Below, one piece after another: positions 43,161-50,549 of a stretch of DNA of 50,549 nt; within the stretch, counting starts at the first letter, position 1; each line of letters begins with the position of its first letter. The notes under the pieces were generated by a model, which saw nothing but the letters and a program-made list of their open reading frames with translations, had not been told where the DNA came from and searched no databases. The stretch lies in NCBI GenBank assembly GCA_934643185.1, contig CAKUBN010000011.1, positions 1 to 50,549 of the forward strand, given 5' to 3'. The position numbers and the translations under genes were made by a program. Origin of the DNA: an uncultured Eubacteriales bacterium. Lineage in GTDB: Bacteria; Bacillota; Clostridia; Oscillospirales; Acutalibacteraceae.

Positions 43161-43217
43161 CTTTTTACAGGGTATTTCCGGCAGCTTCAATGCATAAAAA
43201 TCTATGGGTGATGCGGC

Positions 43218-43940
43218 TTGAAACGGTATTTGTCTTTTAAAATCGCGTATATTCCTGTGGTGTTTTTCCTCGGTGCTCTGACATTTTTTGTGTGCTCTGT
43301 TTTGGGTGCGGTACATGCGGTATCTGTGGCCGCAGCACAGACCGAAAACCGCCCCGTGATCGTTCTAGACGCAGGGCACGGTGGGGAAGACGGCGGGGCC
43401 GTAGGCGTAAACGGTGTGGAAGAGAAAACGGTAAACCTTGCCATTGCGCTGTTTGTGCGGAAAAAGCTCGAAGCTGCGGGCTACCCCGTGAAAATGATTC
43501 GCGAAACGGACACCGCCGTCGGCGATACCACACTGAGCACATTAAACGAACGAAAGCGGTCTGATATTTTATACCGCACACAGGTCGTAAACGAGACTGA
43601 GAACTGTATTTTTGTGAGCATCCATCAAAACTTTTTTGAGCAAAGTCAATACAGCGGCGCACAGATGTTTTACTCAGCAAATAATGCTAAAAGCGCCGAC
43701 CTTGCCGAGACCATCCGCCGTGCGGTCATCGAGCAGGTGCAGCCGGATAACATGCGCGCCTGCAAGCAGGCAGAAAGCCGCGTGTATATTTTGAGCCATG
43801 TAGACGTACCCGCTGTGTTTGCGGAATGCGGGTTCCTCTCAAACCCGGAAGAAGCTGAAAAGCTGTGCGACGAGAACTACCAAAAGAAATTGGCGGCGGC
43901 TATCGCGGATGGCATTATCGCCTTTTGCAAAGCGGAATAA
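43218..43940 (+). CDS. cwlD: N-acetylmuramoyl-L-alanine amidase CwlD
   Basis: Zinc amidase (Amidase_3) that with PdaA makes muramic-delta-lactam in the spore cortex, needed for germination. The 240-residue product has an N-terminal membrane anchor (about residues 10-38) and the zinc site DAGHGGEDGG (His), EEKTVNLAIA (Glu) and SIHQNFFEQ (His), with catalytic Glu in FAECGFLSNPEEAE. YSGAQMFY is typical of CwlD. It starts with TTG at 43218, the only option, because an in-frame stop (TGA at 43209) lies just upstream; GGGTGA serves as a modest Shine-Dalgarno. The weak start suits a low-level forespore protein. Confidence 0.92.
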   Translation: MKRYLSFKIAYIPVVFFLGALTFFVCSVLGAVHAVSVAAAQTENRPVIVLDAGHGGEDGGAVGVNGVEEKTVNLAIALFVRKKLEAAGYPVKMIRETDTAVGDTTLSTLNERKRSDILYRTQVVNETENCIFVSIHQNFFEQSQYSGAQMFYSANNAKSADLAETIRRAVIEQVQPDNMRACKQAESRVYILSHVDVPAVFAECGFLSNPEEAEKLCDENYQKKLAAAIADGIIAFCKAE

Positions 43941-43943
43941 CTC

Positions 43944-43972
43944 TTTACAAAACATCTGTTCCGTGGTAAAAT
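43944..43972 (+). promoter_or_regulatory. Promoter of radA
   Basis: TTTACA (43944-43949), 17 bp, TAAAAT (43967-43972), 37 bases before the radA start. Confidence 0.65.
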
Positions 43973-44009
43973 AGGCTTAGAATTATACAAAATAAGGGCG
44001 GTGCGCGTT

Positions 44010-45395
44010 ATGGCGGCTAAAAATAAAATCGTCTACATCTGCTCAAACTGTGGGTTTGAATCCGCAAAGTGGGCAGGAAAGTGCCCGGATTGCGGCGAGT
44101 GGAACACCATGGAGGAATCAGTCAAAACGGCTGTTTCCGCAAAATCCGCCGCTTCCGGGTATTCTTCTTCAGCTTCTACGCTGCTGACGCGTCCGCTTGC
44201 AATTTCAGAGATCGATACGGAGGACGAGCATCGTTATCACACCGGACTTTCGGAGCTTGACCGCGTGCTTGGCGGCGGCCTTGTAAAAGGCTCGCTCGTG
44301 CTCATCAGCGGCGACCCGGGTATCGGCAAATCAACCATTCTTTTGCAGATCTGCGAATACCTCGGGCAAAAGCTGCGTATTTTATATGTTTCCGGCGAAG
44401 AATCTGCACGGCAGATCAAGCTGCGCGCAGGGCGTCTCGGTGTTTCCAGCCCCAACCTGCGCATTTTGGCGGAAACGGACGTGCAGCTTGTGGTGGAGCA
44501 CATTCGCACTGAAAAACCGGATATCGTGATGATCGACTCCATCCAAACGATGAACTTTACCGATCTCAATTCGTCGCCCGGCAGCGTCACACAGGTTCGC
44601 GAATGCACGAACGCAATCATGCGCTGCTCCAAGTCGCTCGATATTCCGGCGATTCTCGTCGGTCACGTCAACAAAGACGGCGCCATCGCGGGTCCAAAGG
44701 TGTTGGAGCACATTGTGGACGCCGTGCTGTACTTCGAGGGCGACCGCCAGATGACGCACCGCATTCTGCGCGCCGTAAAAAACCGCTATGGCTCCACAAA
44801 CGAGATTGGCGTATTCGATATGGGGGAAGCGGGGCTGCGGCAGATCGAAAACCCCTCGCAGGCGATGCTTTCCGGCCGCCCGACGAACGCTTCCGGCACA
44901 TGCATAACCGCCGTAATGGAGGGTACACGTCCGCTGCTCGCGGAGATTCAGGGTCTTGCAACGACAAGCGGCTTCGGTACGCCGCGCCGCATGTCCACGG
45001 GCTTTGATTATGCGCGTATGGCGCTGATTTTGGCCGTTCTGGAAAAGCGTGCAGGTTTCTATTTTTCCAATTTAGATGCGTATTTGAATGTCGTCGGCGG
45101 CCTGCGCATCGATGAGCCGGCGGTCGATCTGGCCGTTGCAATGGCACTCGTATCAAGTCTGAAAGACACGCCAATCCGCGATGATACCGTCGTGTTCGGC
45201 GAGATCGGTCTTGCAGGCGAGCTGCGGTCGGTCAGTCATATCGAGTCCCGCGTTTCGGAAGCATATCGACTGGGATTCACGCGCTGTGTACTGCCGTATC
45301 ACAGCATGAAGAGCATAGATTCAAAAAGATTCAGCGGGGTGGAGCTCATTGGCGTCCACAACGTGAGGGAGGCGTTTGACGCATGTGTGCAGTAA
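44010..45395 (+). CDS. radA: DNA repair protein RadA (Sms)
   Basis: Hexameric helicase-like ATPase that drives branch migration during recombinational repair and natural transformation. The 461-residue product has the N-terminal zinc ribbon (Cys11, 14, 25, 28 in CSNC and CPDC), the RecA-like core with Walker A GDPGIGKST, Walker B DIVMIDSI, the RadA motif VKNRYGST, and a C-terminal Lon-protease-like domain (LRIDEPAVDLAVAMALVSS). ATG 44010 is preferred over a GTG at 44001. It overlaps the DUF6873 gene by 13 bases. Confidence 0.96.
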   Translation: MAAKNKIVYICSNCGFESAKWAGKCPDCGEWNTMEESVKTAVSAKSAASGYSSSASTLLTRPLAISEIDTEDEHRYHTGLSELDRVLGGGLVKGSLVLISGDPGIGKSTILLQICEYLGQKLRILYVSGEESARQIKLRAGRLGVSSPNLRILAETDVQLVVEHIRTEKPDIVMIDSIQTMNFTDLNSSPGSVTQVRECTNAIMRCSKSLDIPAILVGHVNKDGAIAGPKVLEHIVDAVLYFEGDRQMTHRILRAVKNRYGSTNEIGVFDMGEAGLRQIENPSQAMLSGRPTNASGTCITAVMEGTRPLLAEIQGLATTSGFGTPRRMSTGFDYARMALILAVLEKRAGFYFSNLDAYLNVVGGLRIDEPAVDLAVAMALVSSLKDTPIRDDTVVFGEIGLAGELRSVSHIESRVSEAYRLGFTRCVLPYHSMKSIDSKRFSGVELIGVHNVREAFDACVQ

Positions 45396-46150
45396 AAGAA
45401 CGATTTGTTGAAAAGCCGAATCTGCCGGAAAGCAAGGTCACGACAGCGGCGGTCTCCGGCGCATATCCGGAGATTTTGGAAGCTTTAAAAGCGCATGGTA
45501 TTCGGTGCGTCACAACGGAGTTTGACACGCGTCTGCCGGATCCGATCGCGTACCATGCAGATATGCAGATGTTTCATTTGGATAAGGGGCGCACGTTTGT
45601 TCTGCGCGGAGAAGAGGCACTCAAAAAGCAGCTTACGGATATCGGCTATCAGGTAGCGGAGACTGCCATGACTCCGGAGCCGAAATATCCGAAAGATGTT
45701 CTTTGCAACATGTTAAACCTGAACGGCACGGTGCTTGCAAACCTCGGTGTTATGGATCCGAACATTTACACCTGTCTGGAAGACGCCGGCCTTAAAATGA
45801 GGCATGTCAACCAAGGCTACACGCGCTGTGCAACGGCTGTTGTGGCGAAAGACGCAATCATCACGATGGATCTCGGCATTCGCGCACTGGCGCAGTTTTT
45901 AGGCATCGACGTGCTGCTTGTGCACGAAGAAAACGTTTTTCTGGATGGCTACGATTACGGCTTCTTAGGCGGCTGCTGTGGCCTGATCGACAAAAATGTG
46001 TTGGCGTTCACAGGCAAGCTCGATTCTTTAGAGTGCGCGGCGGAGATTCGTGCGTTTCTCGAAAAGCACTGCGTACAGTACATTGAGCTGACGCAAAACC
46101 AGATGATCGACATCGGCGGCATTTTACCGCTGATGGAGCTTGATGCATAA
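45383..46150 (+). CDS. DUF6873-like protein
   Basis: A 255-residue cytosolic protein recognised as the DUF6873 type found next to radA in Clostridia. It has regularly spaced alpha/beta segments with conserved HADMQMFHL, the Cys-containing GYTRCATAVV, and GFLGGCCGLIDKNVLAFTG. These recall the repeated beta-beta-alpha-beta units and catalytic Cys/His/Asp of pentein enzymes (arginine-deiminase-like), but no activity is known. The ATG at 45383 lies within the end of radA, indicating coupling. A 45-base stretch near its 3' end has a diverged copy in the next intergenic region. Confidence 0.7.
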   Translation: MCAVKERFVEKPNLPESKVTTAAVSGAYPEILEALKAHGIRCVTTEFDTRLPDPIAYHADMQMFHLDKGRTFVLRGEEALKKQLTDIGYQVAETAMTPEPKYPKDVLCNMLNLNGTVLANLGVMDPNIYTCLEDAGLKMRHVNQGYTRCATAVVAKDAIITMDLGIRALAQFLGIDVLLVHEENVFLDGYDYGFLGGCCGLIDKNVLAFTGKLDSLECAAEIRAFLEKHCVQYIELTQNQMIDIGGILPLMELDA

Positions 46151-46255
46151 TTCTTAATTCTATACGCCTGTGTATTCATGTACAAGCACCCAAACACGCA
46201 CATTTCAAAACAGATTCACACGGAAGCATACAAGGGGGCTTGAATCTAAAAAAAG

Positions 46256-46291
46256 CTAAATTATACAAAATAGATATTTTGTATAATTTAG
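46256..46291. repeat. 36-bp perfect palindrome (17-bp arms)
   Basis: CTAAATTATACAAAATA (46256-46272), GA, TATTTTGTATAATTTAG (46275-46291). All 17 arm positions pair. The arms are almost wholly A/T, so it is a poor RNA hairpin terminator but a good DNA site for a dimeric protein. It lies 340 bases before a tyrosine recombinase gene. Confidence 0.85.
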
Positions 46292-46610
46292 GGAGCAGCA
46301 TTTTTAGCCCAACCCAATGTTTTGCGGTTTCAGCTTACTTAAATAAACGCATTCATTATGAATTGCGATTGTGTGCGTTGATTCTTTGTAACTCTCGGCT
46401 GCGGAAATCCGTGCGTTTCTCAATAAGATTGTTTTTAATTACCTCGGCTCCGTTTACTCTGCTGTCGGTTTAAGTACCGCAAGCATATCTATACGTCTCG
46501 TTCCGAATTATAATGATAATCCAAGAGTAAATTCAAGTACCGATTAGGCTAAACCCGAAAGCTTTGCAGCCAACGGAGCCGAACACCAAGCTGCAGCTTT
46601 AAAATTCAAA
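46292..46610 (+). pseudogene. Decayed coding remnant with a fragment like the DUF6873 3' end
   Basis: In one frame the sequence reads DSL-stop-LSAAEIRAFLNK (46380-46427), matching DSLECAAEIRAFLEK of the gene just upstream (46022-46066). GATTCTTT and GTGCGTTTCTC are identical and one extra codon, a TAA stop, lies between. The frame then stays open for about 35 codons (to NSSTD-stop at about 46545) and resumes as AKPESFAANGAEHQAAALKF. No start or Shine-Dalgarno precedes it. It looks like debris of duplicated or acquired genes, but the evidence is short. Confidence 0.35.
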
Positions 46611-46630
46611 ATTTGTGAGGTGTACCCGTT

Positions 46631-47620
46631 ATGGATATTTTGCCTGAAATGCCGGAGATTGTGCGGCAATATGCTTTATACTACCGCAACATCAAAGGCC
46701 GCGCGCCGAAGACTGTAAACGAATACTGCTCTGACCTGCGGACATTCTTTCGCTTCATGAAACATTTTCGCGGATATGTTTCACAAGATACACCTATGGA
46801 AGAAATCCCAATCGACGATATTGACCTTGAATTTATCCGTTCCATCACGACGATGGACATTTTTGAATTCATGAACTATGCCGCCGACGGACGCAGCAAC
46901 ATGAGCTCCACGCGTCAGCGAAAATCTTCGAGCCTCAAAAGCTTTTTTAACTACCTGACCGTGCACGAGGGTCTTTTGGATTCTAACCCCACAGAGAATC
47001 TGACCCCGCCGAAAAAAGCCAAAACCCTTCCCCGCTACCTCACGTTAGAGCAAAGCCGTGAGCTTTTAAACGCCGTGGACGGGCCGGATAAAGAGCGTGA
47101 CTATTGCATTTTGACGCTGTTTTTAAACTGCGGCATGCGCCTTTCCGAGCTTGTTTCCATCAACATGAGCGACGTGATCCACAACAACTCCACCCTGCGC
47201 ATCGTCGGTAAAGGCAGCAAAGAACGCATCGTATACTTAAATGACGCATGCTTAGCTTCTATCGATGCCTACGTGCGTGTGCGCCCAAAGGACGACGTGA
47301 AGGATAAAAACGCGCTGTTCATCAGCAACCGCGGCACACGCATCAGTCCTAAGACCGTACAGGCCATGGTCAATAAATACCTCACGAAAATCGGGCTTGG
47401 CGGCGCGGGATACTCCGTACACAAGCTGCGGCACACGGCGGCGACGCTGATGTACCAATACGGCAATGTGGATATTCGCGTTTTGCAGGATATTCTGGGC
47501 CACGAAAATCTCGGCACTACAGAGATCTACACGCACACCTCCAGCAAGCAAATGGAGGAAGCCGTAAACGCCAACCCACTTTCCAAAATGCGTGAAAAGA
47601 CTGATAAGAATGAGAAATAA
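46631..47620 (+). CDS. Tyrosine recombinase/integrase (XerC-like)
   Basis: Site-specific recombinase of 329 residues. It has an N-terminal SAM-like core-binding domain (residues about 10-125) and the catalytic domain with the full set: Arg170 (CGMRLSEL), Lys196 region (GKGSKERIV), His264 and Arg267 (HKLRHTAAT), His291 (LGHENLGTTEIYTH) and nucleophile Tyr300. It is about 30 residues longer than XerC/XerD owing to the EEIPIDDIDLEFI insert and the Lys-rich tail. A chromosomal Xer-type protein or a domesticated integrase are both possible. The nearby palindrome is a conceivable target. It ends in a bidirectional terminator. Confidence 0.9.
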   Translation: MDILPEMPEIVRQYALYYRNIKGRAPKTVNEYCSDLRTFFRFMKHFRGYVSQDTPMEEIPIDDIDLEFIRSITTMDIFEFMNYAADGRSNMSSTRQRKSSSLKSFFNYLTVHEGLLDSNPTENLTPPKKAKTLPRYLTLEQSRELLNAVDGPDKERDYCILTLFLNCGMRLSELVSINMSDVIHNNSTLRIVGKGSKERIVYLNDACLASIDAYVRVRPKDDVKDKNALFISNRGTRISPKTVQAMVNKYLTKIGLGGAGYSVHKLRHTAATLMYQYGNVDIRVLQDILGHENLGTTEIYTHTSSKQMEEAVNANPLSKMREKTDKNEK

Positions 47621-47635
47621 TTAAAATTGAGCAAC

Positions 47636-47676
47636 ATAAAAGCCTCTATCGATTCCAGTTCGATAGAGGCTTTTAT
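47636..47676. terminator. Bidirectional terminator
   Basis: AAAAGCCTCTATCGA and TCGATAGAGGCTTTT (about 47638-47652 and 47660-47674) form a perfect 15-bp stem with A and T ends between two convergent genes. Confidence 0.93.
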
Positions 47677-47688
47677 GTTTGTTTTAAA

Positions 47689-48705
47689 TTACTGTAAATG
47701 ATCGGAAGTATCCGTTTTATCCGAGAACAGAGATTCCTGCTCCATGATCTTACGGTCGATCAAGCGGCCGTTCACGTAAACGTACTGCGGCTTATCGTCG
47801 TCATCGTCGTCCAACTCATCATTGTCGAAATTGAACGTATCGCCGTCTTTGGCTACGCGAATTTCAGCGTCCTTCGCTTCCGCTTCCTTTTTGTAGAACG
47901 GCTGGATCAGGTACGTATCGAGCAACGAATACGTTGCAAAGCTCGTCAGATAGCTGATGAACGCACACAGGAAAATAATTACGAGCAGCAGCGGGATCAC
48001 CGCAAATGCCGCCGGGCAGAACAAAAACGCAATGAACAAACCCGCAAGGATTGCCGTAATCATCAGGTTGCGCAACAGGCCCATAATAGAGAAAATAAAT
48101 GCGTTTCTGTAAATGTGGCGCAGCTTCAAGTCAAACGTGACGATCATAACCGGAATGTAATACTGCGCAAACAGCATTAGAATCGACAGGATGCAGCAAA
48201 CTGCAAGCGGAATCATAAACATCCAGTTGTCCGATACACGTGTGGAATAAAAGAAGATTGAGAAGCTCAAGATTACATATGCGAGATACACGATCACGCC
48301 GTTCAAAAGTGCCGGCTTCCAGTTGTTTTTCACAGCGTCCCAGAAATCCGACCAAACGAACGCATGCTCTTCCCTTGCGAAGTTTCGCGTTACATACGCT
48401 AAGCCGCATGTGAACGGCGAAAGCAGGATGAGCGGCAGTGTAACCGCATACAGAATGTACAGGTCAAGCACACCGAAGAACGACGTTACATAAAGAAAGT
48501 GCGGAATCGGTAAAAGGAATACGCCCACCATCAACGCGATGACCACAATAAATGGGATCATAAATGTCAGATTCAACTGCACCAGTTTAGACAGCTTTCG
48601 CCATAAAATCTCAAAAAAACGTACCGGCGCTGCCTTTTTCGGTTCATCTTTGTCAACGCCCGGACCCGGCTTATCATAATTACCGAAAAGTCCTAAAAAT
48701 GCCAC
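47689..48705 (-). CDS. YesL (DUF624) family membrane protein
   Basis: A 338-residue membrane protein with about six hydrophobic segments. The N-terminus MAFLGLFGNYDKPGPGVDKD is close to the YesL-type start, and NFAREEHAFVWSDFWDAVKNNW between segments is a DUF624 hallmark. The C-terminus is a long cytosolic tail with an Asp run (DELDDDDDDK) and YVYVNGRLIDRK. Family members often accompany sugar uptake genes, but none is here and no function is known. It lies 21 bases downstream of xerD and is probably co-transcribed with it. Confidence 0.85.
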   Translation of the reverse strand: MAFLGLFGNYDKPGPGVDKDEPKKAAPVRFFEILWRKLSKLVQLNLTFMIPFIVVIALMVGVFLLPIPHFLYVTSFFGVLDLYILYAVTLPLILLSPFTCGLAYVTRNFAREEHAFVWSDFWDAVKNNWKPALLNGVIVYLAYVILSFSIFFYSTRVSDNWMFMIPLAVCCILSILMLFAQYYIPVMIVTFDLKLRHIYRNAFIFSIMGLLRNLMITAILAGLFIAFLFCPAAFAVIPLLLVIIFLCAFISYLTSFATYSLLDTYLIQPFYKKEAEAKDAEIRVAKDGDTFNFDNDELDDDDDDKPQYVYVNGRLIDRKIMEQESLFSDKTDTSDHLQ

Positions 48706-48726
48706 AAAATCAACTCCAGAATTAGA

Positions 48727-49635
48727 TTAACTCGTTTTTGCACGAGGATGACACTCATTATACACGCTTTTCACGTGATTATCAAGGTCTAATAAATGAA
48801 CATATACCTGTGTGGACGAAATATCTGCATGTCCCATCATGGTTTGAATGTCTTTTACGGAAGCACCGCCCTGCAAAAGGTGCATAGCAAACGAATGACG
48901 CAGCGTGTGCGGCGTAATCTCCTTCGTGATGCCGGCCTCCGCCGTATATGCCTTGATAATTTTCCAGAAACCCTGGCGCGTCAAACGCGAGCCGTTCAGA
49001 TTGACAAACAGCGCGTCTCCGCTGTTGTCCGGGTCCACGATCAGATCGCGCATGCGGTAAAGATAATCGGATACAGCAACGACCGCTTTCGCATAAATCG
49101 GAATGGTGCGCACGCCCTTGGTGCCGCGGCAGAACAGCTTCCCCGTGCGCAGGTTGATATCCTGCACGTTGAGGTTAATGAGCTCACTGACGCGAATACC
49201 GGTGGCATAAAGAAGCTCCAGCATCGCTTTATCGCGGCAGCCCTTAGCTTCCGTGACATTCGGCTGGGAAAGCAGCAGGTCTATCTCCTCGCTTGTCAGC
49301 GTCTGCGGCAGCTTTTTCGGCTCTTTTTCAAGCTTTACGGATTTCGCCGGGTTCACCTGCATGTCCCCGCGCAGGATGAGAAACTTATAAAAGCAACGCA
49401 CAGAGGCAATATTGCGGGAGATCGTGGAATTTGTGCGGTTTAAGCTGTGCAAATGCTGCACATACGCTTCCACCGTCTCCGTTTCCACTTCGAGCGGAGA
49501 TGTTATATTTTCACCCTCCAAGTAGCGCAGGAAAGCCGAAACATCGCGCAGATAAGAGTCCCGCGTATTTACGGAACTCGGCTTCTGCACGAGCATGTAC
49601 TCGCGAAACAGCACGAAGTATTCATCCATGTTCAT
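48727..49635 (-). CDS. xerD: Tyrosine recombinase XerD
   Basis: Chromosome-dimer-resolving recombinase of 302 residues, the standard XerD length. It has the N-terminal core-binding domain and the catalytic residues Arg148 (ATGIRVSEL), Lys173 (GTKGVRTIPI, where GKGxKxR is more usual), His243 and Arg246 (PHTLRHSFAMH), His269 (MGHADISSTQVYVH) and Tyr278. AAAGGAGG lies 9 bases before ATG 49635; another ATG at 49639 opens a frame of only five codons. It follows spoIIM closely on the same strand, an arrangement common in Clostridia, which supports the XerD assignment over the plus-strand paralogue. Confidence 0.92.
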   Translation of the reverse strand: MNMDEYFVLFREYMLVQKPSSVNTRDSYLRDVSAFLRYLEGENITSPLEVETETVEAYVQHLHSLNRTNSTISRNIASVRCFYKFLILRGDMQVNPAKSVKLEKEPKKLPQTLTSEEIDLLLSQPNVTEAKGCRDKAMLELLYATGIRVSELINLNVQDINLRTGKLFCRGTKGVRTIPIYAKAVVAVSDYLYRMRDLIVDPDNSGDALFVNLNGSRLTRQGFWKIIKAYTAEAGITKEITPHTLRHSFAMHLLQGGASVKDIQTMMGHADISSTQVYVHLLDLDNHVKSVYNECHPRAKTS

Positions 49636-49662
49636 TCATTTCGGCCTCCTTTGCTTTAAAAT

Positions 49663-50247
49663 CTAAATTTGCAAAATCAAAAAGTGCAATACACCGTATA
49701 AAATCGAAATGAAAACCAGCGCCGCAAACGCAAGCAAAAACCGCACGGTGCAGTTTTTTACGGAAAGCGGTTCTCCGTTTCCGAAAAATACCCGACAGCT
49801 GCGCCTCGCCGTGCAAAGCGCTTCCGCCGCAAGCAGCAAAAGTACCGTGATGCACAGCATTGTCATCGGCAGATAATCAAAGCACCGACGAAAATACGAT
49901 CCGATACCCTCAAGCCGGATCAGTGCCGTAAGCGATGTGCCAAGCGTGAAGCCCTTCAGAATGATCGCAGCGGGAATCACAAGCACACCTAAAAATGTCA
50001 TGCCAAATAAAAAAATCGGCAATGCGTAAAAAAGCGAATCAAATAAAAATGCGGAAAACACAAACGGAAAGTCTGTCCCCGTTTCAAACGGCCCCCTAAA
50101 CCACACAGAGCCGGAAACCGGAGCCATAGCTATTTGCGATGTCCGTGCAAATAAGCAACCGAACAAAAAGCCAAGCAGGAACAAAATGCGCAAAGCCATT
50201 AAAACAGATAAGCTACGTGGTTTTGCATATTTCGGCTTTGCTTCCAT
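49663..50247 (-). CDS. spoIIM: Stage II sporulation protein M (SpoIIM)
   Basis: Membrane component of the SpoIID-SpoIIM-SpoIIP peptidoglycan-degrading machine that drives engulfment. The 194-residue product has about five hydrophobic segments, starting at residues 15-34, and the DUF95-type core with ALPIFLFGMTFLGVLVIPA and IILKGFTLGTSLTALI, a typical SpoIIM sequence. GGTGG lies upstream of the ATG. It is in a minus-strand run proC-spoIIM-xerD-yesL with short gaps. In Clostridia spoIIM is expressed in the mother cell; no clear sigma-E promoter was identified in the 68-base gap. Confidence 0.9.
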   Translation of the reverse strand: MEAKPKYAKPRSLSVLMALRILFLLGFLFGCLFARTSQIAMAPVSGSVWFRGPFETGTDFPFVFSAFLFDSLFYALPIFLFGMTFLGVLVIPAAIILKGFTLGTSLTALIRLEGIGSYFRRCFDYLPMTMLCITVLLLLAAEALCTARRSCRVFFGNGEPLSVKNCTVRFLLAFAALVFISILYGVLHFLILQI

Positions 50248-50315
50248 TTTCGTTCACCACCTGTAAAAGATGGTCAATCTATATGTGAAGCGTCGCCGTG
50301 TTATGCCTTGCACAC

Positions 50316-50549
50316 TCACATGGAAAGTTCTTCGGCGCGGTGCGTGCAGGCTTCAAACGAGCTGATCATCGCCTCATTAAAGCCCTGTTCTTTCAAGACA
50401 TTCAGCAAAGCAAATGTTGTGCCGCCCTTTGACGTGACCATATCCATAAGCGCCTGTGGGTCTTTGCCGCTGTTTAAAAGCATATCGGCGCTGCCTTTCA
50501 TGGTCTGGCAGAACAGTGTAAGCGCGGTCTTCGGGTCAATGCCCTGCTG
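50316..50549 (-). CDS. proC: Pyrroline-5-carboxylate reductase, C-terminal part
   Basis: The last 77 codons of a ProC-type enzyme, which reduces pyrroline-5-carboxylate to proline with NAD(P)H. The fragment contains the dimerisation domain with the strongly conserved LMDMVTSKGGTTFALLNVLKEQ and the ending AMISSFEACTHRAEELS. The frame is open to the window edge, so the 5' part, including the Rossmann domain, lies outside. It ends 68 bases before spoIIM with no terminator between. Confidence 0.88.
   Translation of the reverse strand, partial: QQGIDPKTALTLFCQTMKGSADMLLNSGKDPQALMDMVTSKGGTTFALLNVLKEQGFNEAMISSFEACTHRAEELSM

Larger units (their letters stand above)
46151..46630. other. Gene-poor AT-rich stretch
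   Basis: This 480-base gap holds the 36-bp palindrome at 46256-46291 and, from about 46292 to 46610, a decayed coding-like remnant. No intact gene, tRNA or terminator of normal GC-stem type was found. GAGGTG near 46617-46622 serves as the Shine-Dalgarno of the recombinase gene at 46631. Confidence 0.6.

Noticed and set aside
46260..46287. The palindrome core as a dif site (11 + 6 + 11 bp)
   Set aside because: Spacing can be drawn to fit, but the inner arm ends are AAAA/TTTT rather than the ATAA/TTAT pattern I recall for Firmicutes dif, and the arms are fully symmetric, unlike XerC/XerD half-sites.
49625..49639. A five-codon leader peptide (ATG at 49639) upstream of xerD
   Set aside because: It shares the xerD Shine-Dalgarno, is out of frame and too short; the better-spaced ATG at 49635 explains the ribosome site.

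Overview
The window is a contiguous piece of chromosome from a spore-forming Clostridia-type Bacillota, most likely Oscillospiraceae/Ruminococcaceae. The evidence is a complete gerA-type germination operon, cwlD, spoIIM, a T-box leader, NrdR, strong Shine-Dalgarno sites, and many consensus sigma-A promoters (TTGACA, 17 bp, TATAAT). Most genes have GC-rich third codon positions. No rRNA, CRISPR array, insertion sequence or phage module was seen. All functions are read from sequence by eye; no search was run.

Layout: 1-1.5 kb, a MATE exporter. 1.5-4.9 kb, a divergent D-amino-acid locus (RidA-like protein and N-acyl-D-amino-acid deacylase on minus; PLP D-serine dehydratase/D-threonine aldolase family on plus). 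Its two promoters share a palindrome. 4.9-6.7 kb, a GH51 arabinofuranosidase behind an AraR-like operator, plus a small Cys-rich protein. 6.7-7.7 kb, a metal exporter. 7.7-12.1 kb, DUF2087, mtaB, an ABC-F ATPase and nrdR. 12.1-16.9 kb, a DUF421/DUF4363 pair divergent from gerA-gerB-gerC. 16.9-19.2 kb, an asparagine-synthetase-like protein that has lost its ATP-binding PP-loop, and a DUF1836 regulator. 19.2-19.6 kb, two tRNA-Ser genes behind tandem consensus promoters. 19.6-21.3 kb, an accessory patch: a small ORF without a normal start codon, a putative ~60-nt minus-strand RNA, and a three-gene operon (2-TM peptide, SWIM zinc-finger protein, LURP-one/scramblase-like protein).

21.4-28.0 kb holds a two-subunit chromate transporter and an MMPL transporter with an exported heptad-repeat partner, divergent from a TetR regulator with two matching palindromic operators. 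28.2-30.7 kb is pcrA, with an AT-rich patch. 30.7-37.8 kb holds a Cys-rich Clostridia protein, tmk-DJ1-cyclo-ligase-mltG-U32 peptidase, and a class B PBP whose Shine-Dalgarno lies inside a terminator-like hairpin. 37.8-43.2 kb holds a MazG-like protein, a T-box leader ahead of an M42 peptidase and alaS, a HIT protein and a phosphoribosyltransferase. 43.2-46.6 kb holds cwlD, radA, a DUF6873 protein and a gene-poor stretch with a 36-bp palindrome. 46.6-50.5 kb holds two Xer recombinases flanking a YesL-like protein, spoIIM, and the 3' part of proC running off the window.

Most of the window is ordinary housekeeping and sporulation content. The strongest candidates for undescribed biology are the SWIM three-gene operon with its neighbouring minus-strand RNA candidate, the PP-loop-less asparagine-synthetase homologue, the D-amino-acid locus with a shared palindromic promoter core, and the SD-sequestering hairpin of the PBP gene.
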